A DNA stretch of 64,000 nt from NCBI GenBank assembly GCA_963732355.1, contig CAVSZD010000003.1, positions 186,001 through 250,000 on the forward strand, in the 5' to 3' direction. Positions within the stretch are counted from its first letter, which is position 1; the number at the start of each line of letters is the position of its first letter. The position numbers and the translations under genes are program-made. Source of the stretch: JADKAV01 sp963732355. GTDB lineage: Bacteria; Actinomycetota; Actinomycetes; S36-B12; UBA10799. Of this stretch, positions 1 through 8,716 are shown one piece after another. Under the pieces are notes generated by a model that was not told the origin of the DNA, searched no databases, and saw only the letters and a program-made list of their open reading frames with translations.

Positions 1-1590
1 CTGCAGTGGCTGCTCCAATGGGCGTTTCCCGGATCTCACATCGCGCTGGTTCTCACTACCTCCGTCTTGATGGCGGTCACTCTGGTGTGCGTGGCCGGGC
101 TTGTCTGGGCTCTCACCCAGCGCCTTGTAGGCATCGTTATCGCGTGCGTGATCACCGGGCTCGGGTTGTTCACGTTCGAGGTTGGCACTTGGTGGTGCGT
201 GTCGCTCTACTCCATGACCTACCTCGCATTCGTCTCGTTCTCGCTCTGGATGGCCGCTGGTGTCATTCGATTCGAGGCGCCGAAGGCAGCGGTGCTGGTC
301 GGCTTCGTTGGCGCTGTCGTCTCGGACAGCAAGGGGTTCCTCGGACTAGTCTTGGTCTTCGGGCTGGTGGCCGGTATTGACCTGAACGGTCATGGTCCTC
401 TCGGCCTCAGAGGCGCATGGCGCCGAATGACGGGGGTCTGGATCGGCGCCCTCGCTGTGAGCGGCATCATGCTGGCCCTCTCCGCATGGACCACGACCGG
501 TGTCCAGGGGAACCTCACTGTGGGACGTGCTCTGGCTTTGATGCGGGATCTGTGGGTGATCAACATCGCCCCGGCCGTGTTCGGTGGACCCTGGTGGTGG
601 ACTGGTGTGCCGATGTTCGATTGGTCACCGGTACGTTATCTACCCGATACGCCCCCCTTGATTGGCTGGCTGTGCCTGGGCCTTTGCGGTCTTGGTCTGT
701 GGATGCTTGCCCGTCGACGCTCTGTTCGCGGGTTCGTTGCCTACGCGCTGTTGTACTCTTTGGCGACCACAGCGATTCCGGTCCTGGGACGTGCGGGCAC
801 TGATCTTGCCAGCCCTGCGTACCGATACACGTATGACGTTGTGCTGCCGGCTGCAATTCTCATGGCCCTTATTGTGGCGCCTCTGTGGTGGCAGCGGCAG
901 GACACGGCGCGTTGGAAATGGGTAGTCCCAGTTGGCCTGACGGTCTCGATGACGGCTTCTACCGTGGTGCCTGCCATCGCGTGGGGCAGGAACGGGGCCA
1001 AGGACTACGTGAGTCGGGCCGCCTCGGGATTCGATGCTGTTCGGGAGGATGAGGTCGTGATTCCCGAGGGCGTCCCGGACGAAATCGTTCCCAATCTACT
1101 CTTCTGGCAATACGCGAACACGGAGGCCGTGCTGTCACCCCAGCCTGGTGCCCCCACGTTCGGGTCGTTGGCGGGCGACCCACTGCTGGGCTTCGGGTCC
1201 AACGGCGAATTGCAGCGTCAGGAAGTCGAAGGACCGGCTTCGCTGCCAGGGCCCGATCCGAACTGCGGCTACAGGGTCACAGACGCTCCCCGCATCATTC
1301 CACTGGATGGAGCAGTCATCGCATGGGAGTTCATGGCTCGAGTGGCATACTTCAGCGCTGTCGACACAACGATGTACATGGCGGTCGGAGGCAAGATCCA
1401 CACTGTGCCGCTGTCTGCATCTGAGATCACTGCGGTCCATTTTGAGGTTGACGGTCCCGCAACGGATGTGTTGGTCTCCATTGGGACACCGGGTGCCACG
1501 GTGTGCGTCACGGACGTCAGGATCGGGAACCGTGTCGACGCAGCGACCGGGGCGAGAGTGCCAGCAGTTCCCGAGGGATTGCCGGAGTGA
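1..1590 (+). CDS. GT-C-like polytopic membrane protein, 5'-truncated by window edge
   Basis: The open frame runs from base 1, so the start codon lies outside the window; an internal TTG at 67 is not a convincing start. About 400 residues form many hydrophobic helices, followed by a roughly 120-residue soluble C-terminal domain starting near the PNCGYR stretch and ending in a small beta-rich region (ATVCVTDVRIGN). The architecture and several stretches match the 611-residue protein at 53073-54908, so the two are paralogues. That paralogue has the early-loop acidic motif expected of GT-C glycosyltransferases. A role in transferring sugars from a polyprenyl carrier on the outer membrane face is inference only. 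The stop overlaps the start of the next gene (GTGA), suggesting coupling to the acyltransferase. Confidence 0.7.
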   Translation: MQWLLQWAFPGSHIALVLTTSVLMAVTLVCVAGLVWALTQRLVGIVIACVITGLGLFTFEVGTWWCVSLYSMTYLAFVSFSLWMAAGVIRFEAPKAAVLVGFVGAVVSDSKGFLGLVLVFGLVAGIDLNGHGPLGLRGAWRRMTGVWIGALAVSGIMLALSAWTTTGVQGNLTVGRALALMRDLWVINIAPAVFGGPWWWTGVPMFDWSPVRYLPDTPPLIGWLCLGLCGLGLWMLARRRSVRGFVAYALLYSLATTAIPVLGRAGTDLASPAYRYTYDVVLPAAILMALIVAPLWWQRQDTARWKWVVPVGLTVSMTASTVVPAIAWGRNGAKDYVSRAASGFDAVREDEVVIPEGVPDEIVPNLLFWQYANTEAVLSPQPGAPTFGSLAGDPLLGFGSNGELQRQEVEGPASLPGPDPNCGYRVTDAPRIIPLDGAVIAWEFMARVAYFSAVDTTMYMAVGGKIHTVPLSASEITAVHFEVDGPATDVLVSIGTPGATVCVTDVRIGNRVDAATGARVPAVPEGLPE

Positions 1591-3572
1591 GTGTGGCGGC
1601 TGAGCGCCTCGCCTACAACCCTGCGCTCGACGGTCTGCGAGCGGTTTCGGTTCTGGCCATCATGATCTACCACGGTGGGACCAGCCTCGTGCAGGGCGGG
1701 TTCCTGGCGGTCGACATCTTTTTCGTGCTCTCGGGCTTCTTGATCACCACGCTGTTGCTGATCGAGTACGAGAACCAAGGTGGCATCAACCTGAAGGCCT
1801 TCTGGGGGGCGCGGGCCAGGCGACTGCTGCCGGCGTTCTTCCTGGTCCTGATCGCAGTCCTTCTGTATGGCGCCTTCCTCAGCGGGGAGGCGGCCACGGC
1901 CGTGCGCCGGGACGCGCTGGCGACCTTGTTCTATGTGAGCAACTGGTGGTTCATCGCGTCCGGAAACTCCTACTTCGAACAGTTCCAAGATCCTTCTCCG
2001 CTGACCCACACGTGGACTCTGGCGATCGAGGAGCAGTGGTATCTGCTGCTACCGATCGTGCTGGTGTTCCTGCTGCCCCGGTTTCGGTCACGGCGCGCTC
2101 TTGCGATCGGTTTCGGCCTACTGGCGCTCTTGTCGGCCATCGAGATGGCCTGGCTGTTCGACCCCGAAATCGATCCTTCGCGCGTGTACTACGGCACCGA
2201 CACCCGGCTGCAGGCACTTCTCGTGGGGGCAACTGCGGCGGCGGTGCTTACCCCGGGAGTGCTGGATCGTCTAAAGGCGTCGGCCAGGTGGCTCGCACCG
2301 CTGGCGTTAGCCTTGCTGCTGGGATTCATGGTGATTGCCACCGACCGAGCCAGTGGCTGTATCGCGGGGGCTTTCTGGTGATGGCCTTGGGTGTGGCGCT
2401 GTTGATGGCCGCTGTGACCGCGCATCCGAGCGGATGGACTGCGACGTGCGTTGTCGATCGGACCTCTGGTCTGGATCGGGAAGATCTCCTACGGGCTGTA
2501 CCTGTGGCATTGGCCCGTCTACGTCCTGCTGAGTCCCGCGCGCGTCGGGATGCAGGGGTTGTCCCTGCTCGTCCTGCGCTTCGCGGTCACCTTCGCGCTG
2601 GCCGCTGCGTCTTACTACCTGGTCGAGATGCCCATCCGTCGCGGAGGGCTCAATCGGCTTGGGTCGGGGCAGCGCGTGGCCGTTGCGGTGGGTGCGCCGC
2701 TGGCGATCCTGGCTCTCATGGGTGCCACTGCCGCGACAACCCGGCCTCCGGCGCCGGACTCCCTGGAGGCGATCCGGGACAGCGCCACTGTGGCGCCGAC
2801 GCCCCCACCCACGCCCACGCCCACATCAACAGCCACGGCCGCTGTGGAAGACGTGAGGGCCGTGCTTGTCGGTGACTCGGTCGCGTTGTCGCTGTTCTCT
2901 GCGTTCCCGGGCAAACCAGCCGGTCTGAGCGTTTACCCGGGAACGGAGTTCGGATGTGGCTTGGTTCCGTTCGAGGTGGCGCTCAACGGCGCTCGCTTGC
3001 CGGTGCGTGAGGAATGCACACGCTGGGAGACTCAGCGCGCCGGACGGATCGCCGAGTCGGGCGCGAATCTCGCGGCGGTGTTTGCCGGTCCGTGGGAACA
3101 GTACGACAGGTGGTTGGGCGGCGAGGCCGTACCCTTCACGGACTCCCGCTGGCGGGAGGCGACCATCAGGGACTACGAGCGGGTCCTGGCTGAGGCCGGT
3201 GCAGACTCGAGGTCTGTGGCATTGGTCCTCAACGCGTGTCATGGGGCGCCGGATCTGGACCTCCCAGATGCGGCCCTGGTGCAGGCCGGCCGCTACCCCG
3301 CCGTGGTGAATGACCCGGCTCGGGTGGCTGCGGTCAACGAGGCTGCTCAAGAGGCAGCGCAGCGATCAGGGCTGGATGTGACGATCATCGATCCGAATCC
3401 ATTCCTGTGCGCGGGTGGTCAATACCGTGCGGAGATCGACGGGGTGCCGCTGCACACCGACGGGGTCCATTTCACCGAAGAGGGGGCGGCGCTCTATTGG
3501 GAGTGGCTCGGGCCGCGCTTGCTCAAGGCCGGCCGCTCACCTGTGGCCACGCCATCTCCACCTGCTCCCTGA
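1587..3572 (+). CDS. OafA/YrhL-type acyltransferase with C-terminal SGNH domain, frameshifted in this sequence
   Basis: The start is GTG 1587, overlapping the upstream stop as GTGA, with GAGGG about 9 bases upstream. The N-terminus (YNPALDGLRAVSVLAIMIYH) is the classic acyltransferase-3 signature with its catalytic His, and SYGLYLWHWPV follows later. After the last helices a Pro/Thr linker (about 2795-2850) leads to an SGNH domain with GDSVALS and a DGVHF Asp-His motif. This family O-acetylates cell-surface glycans. The reading frame is broken twice: frame 1587 is open only to TGA 2379-2381. The sequence LYRGGFLVMALGVALL is encoded in another frame from about 2348 to 2430, and the original frame then resumes (DGLRRALSIGPLVWIG). 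One missing base near 2346-2351 and one extra base near 2425-2432 would explain it. Sequencing error or recent pseudogenisation are both possible. Confidence 0.85.
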
Positions 3573-4113
3573 GATGATCCAGAGTCCCGCTGTTGTCGAT
3601 GACGATGTCGGCGATCGCCAGTCGCTGCTCGCGGGGTGCCTGGGCGGCGATGCGGGCCCGGGCATCTTGTTCCGAGAGTCCTCGTTCAACCAATCGGTCC
3701 AACCGCACGTCGTAGGGGGCATCGACGACCACCACGAGTTCGTAGGCGCCCTGCAGTTCCAGTTCGGCCAGCAGCGGCACGTCGTGGATCATGATCGCGT
3801 CGCTGGGCAGGTGCGCCATGAGTTCGGCAGTTCGCGCCGTGATGCGCGGGTGGGTGATCGCATTCAGCCGGGCTCGTGCTGCATCGTCCGAGAAGACGAT
3901 CTCGGCCAGCGCTGCGCGGTCCAACTGGCCATCGGGGGAGATTATCTGGTGCCCGAACTCCTCGACGAGGGCTTCGAGTCCGGGAGTCCCCGGGGCGACG
4001 ACCTCCCGCGCGATCGCGTCCGCGTCGATCACATGGGCGCCCAGCCCGGCGAACATCGCGGAGACGGTCGACTTCCCGGAACCGATACCGCCTGTCAGGC
4101 CCACGCGCCGCAT
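3523..4113 (-). CDS. coaE: Dephospho-CoA kinase
   Basis: CoaE phosphorylates the ribose 3'-OH of dephospho-CoA, the last step of CoA synthesis. The 196-residue product starts MRRVGLTGGIGSGKST with a P-loop at residues 8-16, then a DAD motif (HVIDADAIAREVV) and an ITHPRI segment, all typical of the family. The ATG at 4113 is preferred over longer open frame upstream because the family begins exactly at this Met and a -10-like TACCCT lies 6 bases before it. The 3' end overlaps the end of the convergent acyltransferase gene by about 50 bases. It is divergent from the molybdopterin oxidoreductase gene. Confidence 0.95.
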   Translation of the reverse strand: MRRVGLTGGIGSGKSTVSAMFAGLGAHVIDADAIAREVVAPGTPGLEALVEEFGHQIISPDGQLDRAALAEIVFSDDAARARLNAITHPRITARTAELMAHLPSDAIMIHDVPLLAELELQGAYELVVVVDAPYDVRLDRLVERGLSEQDARARIAAQAPREQRLAIADIVIDNSGTLDHLREQVEMAWPQVSGRP

Positions 4114-4119
4114 TCTCCG

Positions 4120-4125
4120 AGGGTA
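4120..4125 (-). promoter_or_regulatory. Likely -10 element for leaderless coaE
   Basis: TACCCT on the minus strand, 6 bases before the coaE ATG. The same spacing recurs before many genes here, which suggests a leaderless transcript. Confidence 0.5.
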
Positions 4126-4131
4126 GTGCTG

Positions 4132-4160
4132 ATGACAGGTTCGGCTTGCGGGCGCATCAT
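4132..4160 (+). promoter_or_regulatory. Likely promoter of molybdopterin oxidoreductase gene
   Basis: ATGACA (4132-4137, close to TTGACA), a 17-base spacer, then CATCAT (4155-4160) 6 bases before ATG 4167. Leaderless-type arrangement, divergent from coaE. Confidence 0.45.
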
Positions 4161-4166
4161 GGCTGG

Positions 4167-4871
4167 ATGGACCAATCATCTGACGGCGCACCGGTGGGGC
4201 GTCGCGTGGTCCTCGGGTTGCTCGGCCTGGCAGGGCTCGGCGTCGCATTGGGTTCGAAGGCCAACTCCGCGCTGAGCGCCGTCGCGGCCAACGATCCGAC
4301 AGGGCTGACGGGGCTGATACCTGGCGGCGGACGGTTCCGGTTCTACTCCGTGGCCGGGTCGGTCGAAGAGATCCCACCGACCGAATACCGACTGCGGGTC
4401 GACGGCGAGGTGGACCGCCCGATGGAGTTCTCCTTCGATGACCTGTCGGCACTGCCGCAGACCACACTGGTCAAGGATGTGCAATGCGTGACCGGTTGGC
4501 GCGTGCCCGACGTCGTATGGAGCGGGGTCCTGCTGTCCGACCTCTTGCGACAGGTCCGGCCGCGCGAAGGTGGGGCAGCCCTGGAGTTCGGTTCATCCGA
4601 CGGTGTCTATACCGAGTCGCTGACCTTGGAGCAGGCGATGCGCCCCGATGTGCTGATTGCAACGAGCATGGACGGGCAGACGGTTACGAACGACCACGGT
4701 GGGCCGGTGCGTCTCTACGTGGCCCCCATGTACTTCTACAAGTCCTTGAAGTGGCTCGACCGGATCACCGTGACGACTGAGGTCGTTCCTGGGTATTGGG
4801 AGGAACTCGGCTACGACGTGGACGCCTGGGTGGGAGGGTCGAATGGCCGGGATGACGCACCAACTGTCTGA
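4167..4871 (+). CDS. Tat-exported molybdopterin-dependent oxidoreductase (sulfite oxidase-like fold)
   Basis: The 234-residue protein has a twin-arginine signal (RR at residues 12-13 followed by a hydrophobic stretch to about 30), then a single oxidoreductase molybdopterin-binding domain. The CVTGW motif places the likely Mo-coordinating Cys at residue 107, and the C-terminal half carries YVAPMYFYKSLKWL, typical of this domain. Family members transfer electrons between a small substrate and a cytochrome outside the membrane; the substrate here cannot be told. The 3' end overlaps the downstream cytochrome b gene by 29 bases, so the two products probably form one complex. There is no C-terminal dimerisation domain, so it is shorter than true sulfite oxidases and nearer the MsrP/YedY-type layout. 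Confidence 0.85.
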   Translation: MDQSSDGAPVGRRVVLGLLGLAGLGVALGSKANSALSAVAANDPTGLTGLIPGGGRFRFYSVAGSVEEIPPTEYRLRVDGEVDRPMEFSFDDLSALPQTTLVKDVQCVTGWRVPDVVWSGVLLSDLLRQVRPREGGAALEFGSSDGVYTESLTLEQAMRPDVLIATSMDGQTVTNDHGGPVRLYVAPMYFYKSLKWLDRITVTTEVVPGYWEELGYDVDAWVGGSNGRDDAPTV

Positions 4872-5454
4872 CATGCGGCGCTTCACCCCCGGAGAGCGGT
4901 GGTTGCACCTGAGTTTCGGGGCGGTCATGGGTGTGCTGATTACGACCGCGGCGATGCTGTACGTGGACCCGTTGAGCCAACTTGTCGGCAGGCGGGCGCT
5001 TCTGGCCGACATCCACTTCTGGGCGGGTTTGGTGTTGCCGATCCCGCTGTTCTTCGCGGTACTGCTGTCCGCAGGCTTTCGATCAGATGCCAGGCGCCTC
5101 AACCGATTCCAGCCCCATGACTGGGTATGGCTGCGGCGCGCGGCGCGACTTGACACGTCTGGGCCTTCTGGGAAGTTCAACGCTGGCCAGAAGCTGAACA
5201 GCGCGTTCGTGCTGGCCGCGACGATCGTGATGTTCGTGACCGGCCTGATGCTGCACTTCTTCGAGCCCCTGCCGGACACGGTCCGCACCGGCGCCACGTT
5301 CGTGCACGACATGTTCGCCCTTGCGGTGGTGGTGATGGGGTCGGGGCACATCTGGATGGCCTGGAGTGATCCCGAGGCCCGACTCGGTTTACGGACGGGA
5401 TTCGTGAGTCGGGGGTGGGTGCGGCGAAAGCACCCACTTTGGGAGGAGTCGTGA
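4843..5454 (+). CDS. Membrane cytochrome b (b561/formate-dehydrogenase gamma-like), partner of the Mo protein
   Basis: A 203-residue protein with four predicted helices. Candidate haem ligands are His22 (RWLHL), His58 (DIHFW), His155 (FVHDM) and His169 (GSGHI), in the pattern of di-haem cytochrome b subunits that link quinones to exported redox enzymes. ATG 4843 is chosen for its upstream GGGAGGG; an in-frame ATG at 4852 is the alternative. It overlaps the Mo oxidoreductase gene, so co-translation and a membrane-anchored redox complex are likely. Direction of electron flow is unknown. Confidence 0.8.
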   Translation: MAGMTHQLSDMRRFTPGERWLHLSFGAVMGVLITTAAMLYVDPLSQLVGRRALLADIHFWAGLVLPIPLFFAVLLSAGFRSDARRLNRFQPHDWVWLRRAARLDTSGPSGKFNAGQKLNSAFVLAATIVMFVTGLMLHFFEPLPDTVRTGATFVHDMFALAVVVMGSGHIWMAWSDPEARLGLRTGFVSRGWVRRKHPLWEES

Positions 5455-5464
5455 TCGCAGATGC

Positions 5465-5530
5465 GTTGGTTGACGTTCGGGTAGTTGGTTGACGTCTGTC
5501 GCTCGACGAACGTCAACCAACTACCCGAAC
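5465..5530. repeat. Perfect 21-bp inverted repeat with an additional direct copy of its core
   Basis: Arms 5475-5495 and 5510-5530 are perfectly complementary around a 14-base loop. The 12-mer GTTGGTTGACGT occurs at 5465-5476 and 5484-5495, and its complement at 5510-5521. No T-run follows, so it is not a standard intrinsic terminator. It could be a dispersed repeat, a strong RNA hairpin after the cytochrome gene, or an operator. A second, weaker dyad (GGCGGTG 5549-5555 with CACCGCC 5583-5589) lies between it and uvrB. Confidence 0.8.
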
Positions 5531-5593
5531 CCCATCCAACGGGTCCTTGGCGGTGTGAAACGGGGGTGTCCCGCCCGGGTCCCACCGCCCACG

Positions 5594-5599
5594 TAGCGT
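5594..5599 (+). promoter_or_regulatory. Likely -10 element for leaderless uvrB
   Basis: TAGCGT, 6 bases before ATG 5606. No Shine-Dalgarno sequence is evident. Confidence 0.5.
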
Positions 5600-5605
5600 A
5601 GGGAC

Positions 5606-7709
5606 ATGGCTCGACCTGTCACAGATCTGCAGCGCACCGTCGCGCCGTTCCGTGTGGTCAGTGAGTACGAACCCGCCGGCGATCAGCCCGCGGCCATCCA
5701 GGAGATCTCCCGGCGCATCGAAGCGGGTGCCCAGGACATTGTGCTCCTCGGCGCCACGGGCACTGGCAAGAGCGCGACAACTGCCTGGATCGTTGAGAAG
5801 CTGCAGCGCCCGACGCTGGTGATGGCGCCGAACAAGACGCTCGCCGCACAGCTTGCCAACGAGTTCCGGGAACTGATGCCGGACAATGCGGTGGAGTACT
5901 TCGTCAGCTACTACGACTACTACCAACCCGAGGCCTACATCCCGCAGACCGACACCTTCATCGAGAAGGACTCCTCTATCAACCAGGAGGTCGAGAGGCT
6001 TCGGCACAGCGCCACCAACAGTCTGTTAACCCGCCGCGACGTCATCGTGGTTGCCACCGTCAGCGCGATCTACGGCCTCGGGACGCCGCAGGAGTACGTG
6101 GACCGGATGTTGCGGCTGCGCGTTGGTGACGAGGTCGACCGGGATTCGATGTTGCGGCGGCTGGTCCAGATCCAGTACGCGCGCAACGACCTTTCCTTCA
6201 CCCGCGGGACGTTCCGCGTGCGCGGTGACACGGTGGAGGTCTTCCCGATGTACGAGGAACACCCCGTGCGCATCGAACTGTTCGGCGACGAGGTTGAGCG
6301 GCTCATGACCTTGCACCCCGTGACTGGCGAGATCCTCACCGAGGACACCGAACTGTATGTCTTCCCGGCGACTCACTATGTGGCCGGCCCGGAGCGCATG
6401 AACCGCGCGATCGTGGGTATCGAACAGGAATTGCAGGAGAGGCTGGCCGAGCTTGAACGGTCGAATCACCAGCTCGAGGCCCAACGGCTACGGATGCGGA
6501 CGCAGTACGACGTGGAGATGATGCAGCAGGTCGGATTCTGCAACGGCATCGAGAACTACTCGCGCCATGTCGACGGCCGTGCGCCGGGCTCTGCGCCGAA
6601 CTGCCTTCTGGATTACTTCCCCGAGGACTTCCTGCTGGTCATCGATGAGTCGCACGTGACTGTGCCGCAGATCGGTGGCATGTACGAGGGAGACATGAGC
6701 CGTAAGCGCAACCTGGTCGAACACGGGTTCCGCCTGCCCAGCGCCATGGACAACCGGCCCCTTCGGTGGGAAGAGTTCGTCGAACGCATCGGCCAGACCC
6801 TGTACCTGTCGGCCACGCCCGGACCGTATGAGTTGAGCAGGGTGGGTGGCGACGTCGTCGAGCAGGTGATCCGGCCCACCGGGCTGATCGACCCGGAGAT
6901 CATCCTCAAGCCGACCCGCGGGCAGATCGACGACTTGATGGCCGAGATCAACGCGCGGGCGCGAACGCGACGAGCGGGTGCTGGTCACCACCTTGACGAA
7001 GAAGATGGCCGAGGATCTCACCGACTACTTGCTCGAGAACGGCGTGCGGGTCCGGTACCTGCACTCAGAGGTGGATACCCTGCGTCGGGTGGAACTGCTG
7101 CGGGAACTGCGTCTCGGAGAGTTCGACGTTCTCGTGGGGATCAACCTCCTGCGCGAGGGTCTGGATCTGCCCGAGGTGAGCCTGGTCAGCATCCTGGATG
7201 CCGACAAAGAGGGTTTTCTGCGTTCTCAGCGCAGCCTGATCCAGACCATCGGCCGCGCTGCGCGTAACGTCTCCGGGCAGGTGCACATGTACGCGGACAC
7301 CATCACCGACTCGATGCGCACGGCTATCGACGAGACCAACCGGCGACGGGCGAAACAGGTCGCCTACAACACCGAACGTGGTCTGGACCCGCAGCCCATC
7401 CGCAAGAAGATCGCCGACATCACTGACCTTCTGGCACGTGAGGACGCCGACACCAAGGAACTGCTCGCCGGGTCCGGACGGGGCCTGAGCAGGGGAGTGG
7501 GCCCCAAGGCCGCGGCGGCCGACATCGGCCGTCATGCCGGCGCTTTGGCCTCCATGCCGGCCCAGGACCTCACGGATCTGATAGAACAACTGACTGCGGC
7601 TATGCACAATGCGGCCGAAGAACTGCAGTTCGAGGTGGCCGCGCGATACCGCGACGAGATCTCTGAGTTGAAGAAGGAGTTGCGGGGCATGCAGGACGCG
7701 AGTTCGTGA
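5606..7709 (+). CDS. uvrB: Excinuclease ABC subunit B, frameshifted in this sequence
   Basis: UvrB is the damage-verifying helicase-like subunit of UvrABC nucleotide excision repair. Seen in order: Walker A GATGTGKS, the YYDYYQPEAY beta-hairpin region, DESHVT, the conserved QRSLIQTIGRAARN, and a C-terminal UVR domain. The frame opened at 5606 goes off-family after EINARA (about 6953-6962), ending at 7267. The next frame picks up at once with RDERVLVTTLTKKMAEDL and runs to TGA 7709. One extra base in the GC-rich run GCGCGGGCGCG restores a product of about 700 residues, the usual UvrB length. Because uvrA and uvrC are intact, a sequencing indel is the simplest explanation. The stop overlaps the terC start as GTGA. 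Confidence 0.93.
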
Positions 7710-8698
7710 CCGTTCCCGGCTGGCTCTGGGCCGGCACGATTGTGCTGTTCGTGGTCTTGTTCACGCTCGATTTCCTGATCGTAGGCCGGCGCCCGCATGT
7801 CCCGAAGACCCCGGAACTGCTGCGCTGGCTCGGCCTCTTCGTAGGCTGTGCCATCGCTTTCGGGCTCTTCCTCGGGTGGCAGTTCGGCGGTGACATCGGC
7901 GTGCAGTTCTTCGCCGGCTGGCTCACCGAGTACTCGTTGAGCGTCGACAACCTCTTCGTGTTCGTGCTGATCATGTCGCGCTTCTACGTCCCCAGACATT
8001 TGCAGCAATACGTGCTGATGTGGGGCATCGTGATCGCCCTCATCCTGCGCGGGATCTTCATCGCCCTCGGCGCGGCGATCATCGCCCAGTTCTCCTGGGT
8101 CTTCTACATCTTCGGGTTCTTCCTGATCTTCACCGCGGTCAAACTGGCCACACATGGTGAGGACGATGACGAGGAGTACAAGGAGAACATCATCGTGCGC
8201 AGCGTGGCGCGGGTTGTTCCGGTGGCCCAGGACTTCGACGGGACACGCATGCGTACCGTGATCGACGGCAAGCGCATGTTCACACCCATGCTGGTGGTCC
8301 TGATCGCAATTGGCACGACCGATGTCCTCTTTGCGCTGGACAGCATCCCGGCGATCTTCGGACTTACCCAGATCCCCTTCATCGTCTTCACCGCGAACGT
8401 GTTCGCCCTGATGGGTCTGCGGCAGTTGTTCTTCCTGCTGGGCAACTTGCTGGACCGGCTTGTGTTCCTGGGACTCGGGCTTGCGGCTGTGCTGGGCTTC
8501 ATCGGGGTCAAACTGATCCTCGAGGCGATGCACGAGAACTCCTTGCCGTTCCTCAACGGTGGTGAGCCGTTCGACGTGCCGGTGATCTCGAACTGGGTGA
8601 GTCTGGCCGTCATCGTCGTCATCTTGTCGGTCACGGTGGTGGCGAGCCTGCTTCACGAACGCATCGAGGCAAACCGGGGCACCGACCGGCAGGGATGA
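7706..8698 (+). CDS. TerC family integral membrane protein
   Basis: A 330-residue protein with about nine helices and the TerC hallmark acidic motifs SVDNLFVF in an early helix and TTDVLFALDSIPAI later, which probably line a metal path. TerC/Alx relatives are linked to tellurium resistance and, in better-studied cases, to Mn2+ export and metallation of secreted enzymes. The acidic cytoplasmic loop (HGEDDDEEYKEN) is typical. GTG 7706 overlaps the uvrB stop, so it is translationally coupled to uvrB, although no functional link is obvious. Confidence 0.9.
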   Translation: MTVPGWLWAGTIVLFVVLFTLDFLIVGRRPHVPKTPELLRWLGLFVGCAIAFGLFLGWQFGGDIGVQFFAGWLTEYSLSVDNLFVFVLIMSRFYVPRHLQQYVLMWGIVIALILRGIFIALGAAIIAQFSWVFYIFGFFLIFTAVKLATHGEDDDEEYKENIIVRSVARVVPVAQDFDGTRMRTVIDGKRMFTPMLVVLIAIGTTDVLFALDSIPAIFGLTQIPFIVFTANVFALMGLRQLFFLLGNLLDRLVFLGLGLAAVLGFIGVKLILEAMHENSLPFLNGGEPFDVPVISNWVSLAVIVVILSVTVVASLLHERIEANRGTDRQG

Positions 8699-8703
8699 AC
8701 CCC

Positions 8704-8709
8704 TACACT
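8704..8709 (+). promoter_or_regulatory. Likely -10 element for the ClC gene
   Basis: TACACT, 7 bases before GTG 8717; leaderless-type layout. Confidence 0.45.
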
Positions 8710-8716
8710 CTCGTGG

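Noticed and set aside
2800..2850. Short CCACGCCCACGCCCAC tandem pattern
   Set aside because: It encodes a Pro/Thr linker between the membrane and SGNH domains rather than a DNA repeat element.
2451..3572. Separate gene starting at TTG 2451 encoding the SGNH half
   Set aside because: Same frame as GTG 1587, and the sequence before TTG (DGLRRAL) continues the acyltransferase fold; it is the 3' part of one frameshifted gene.
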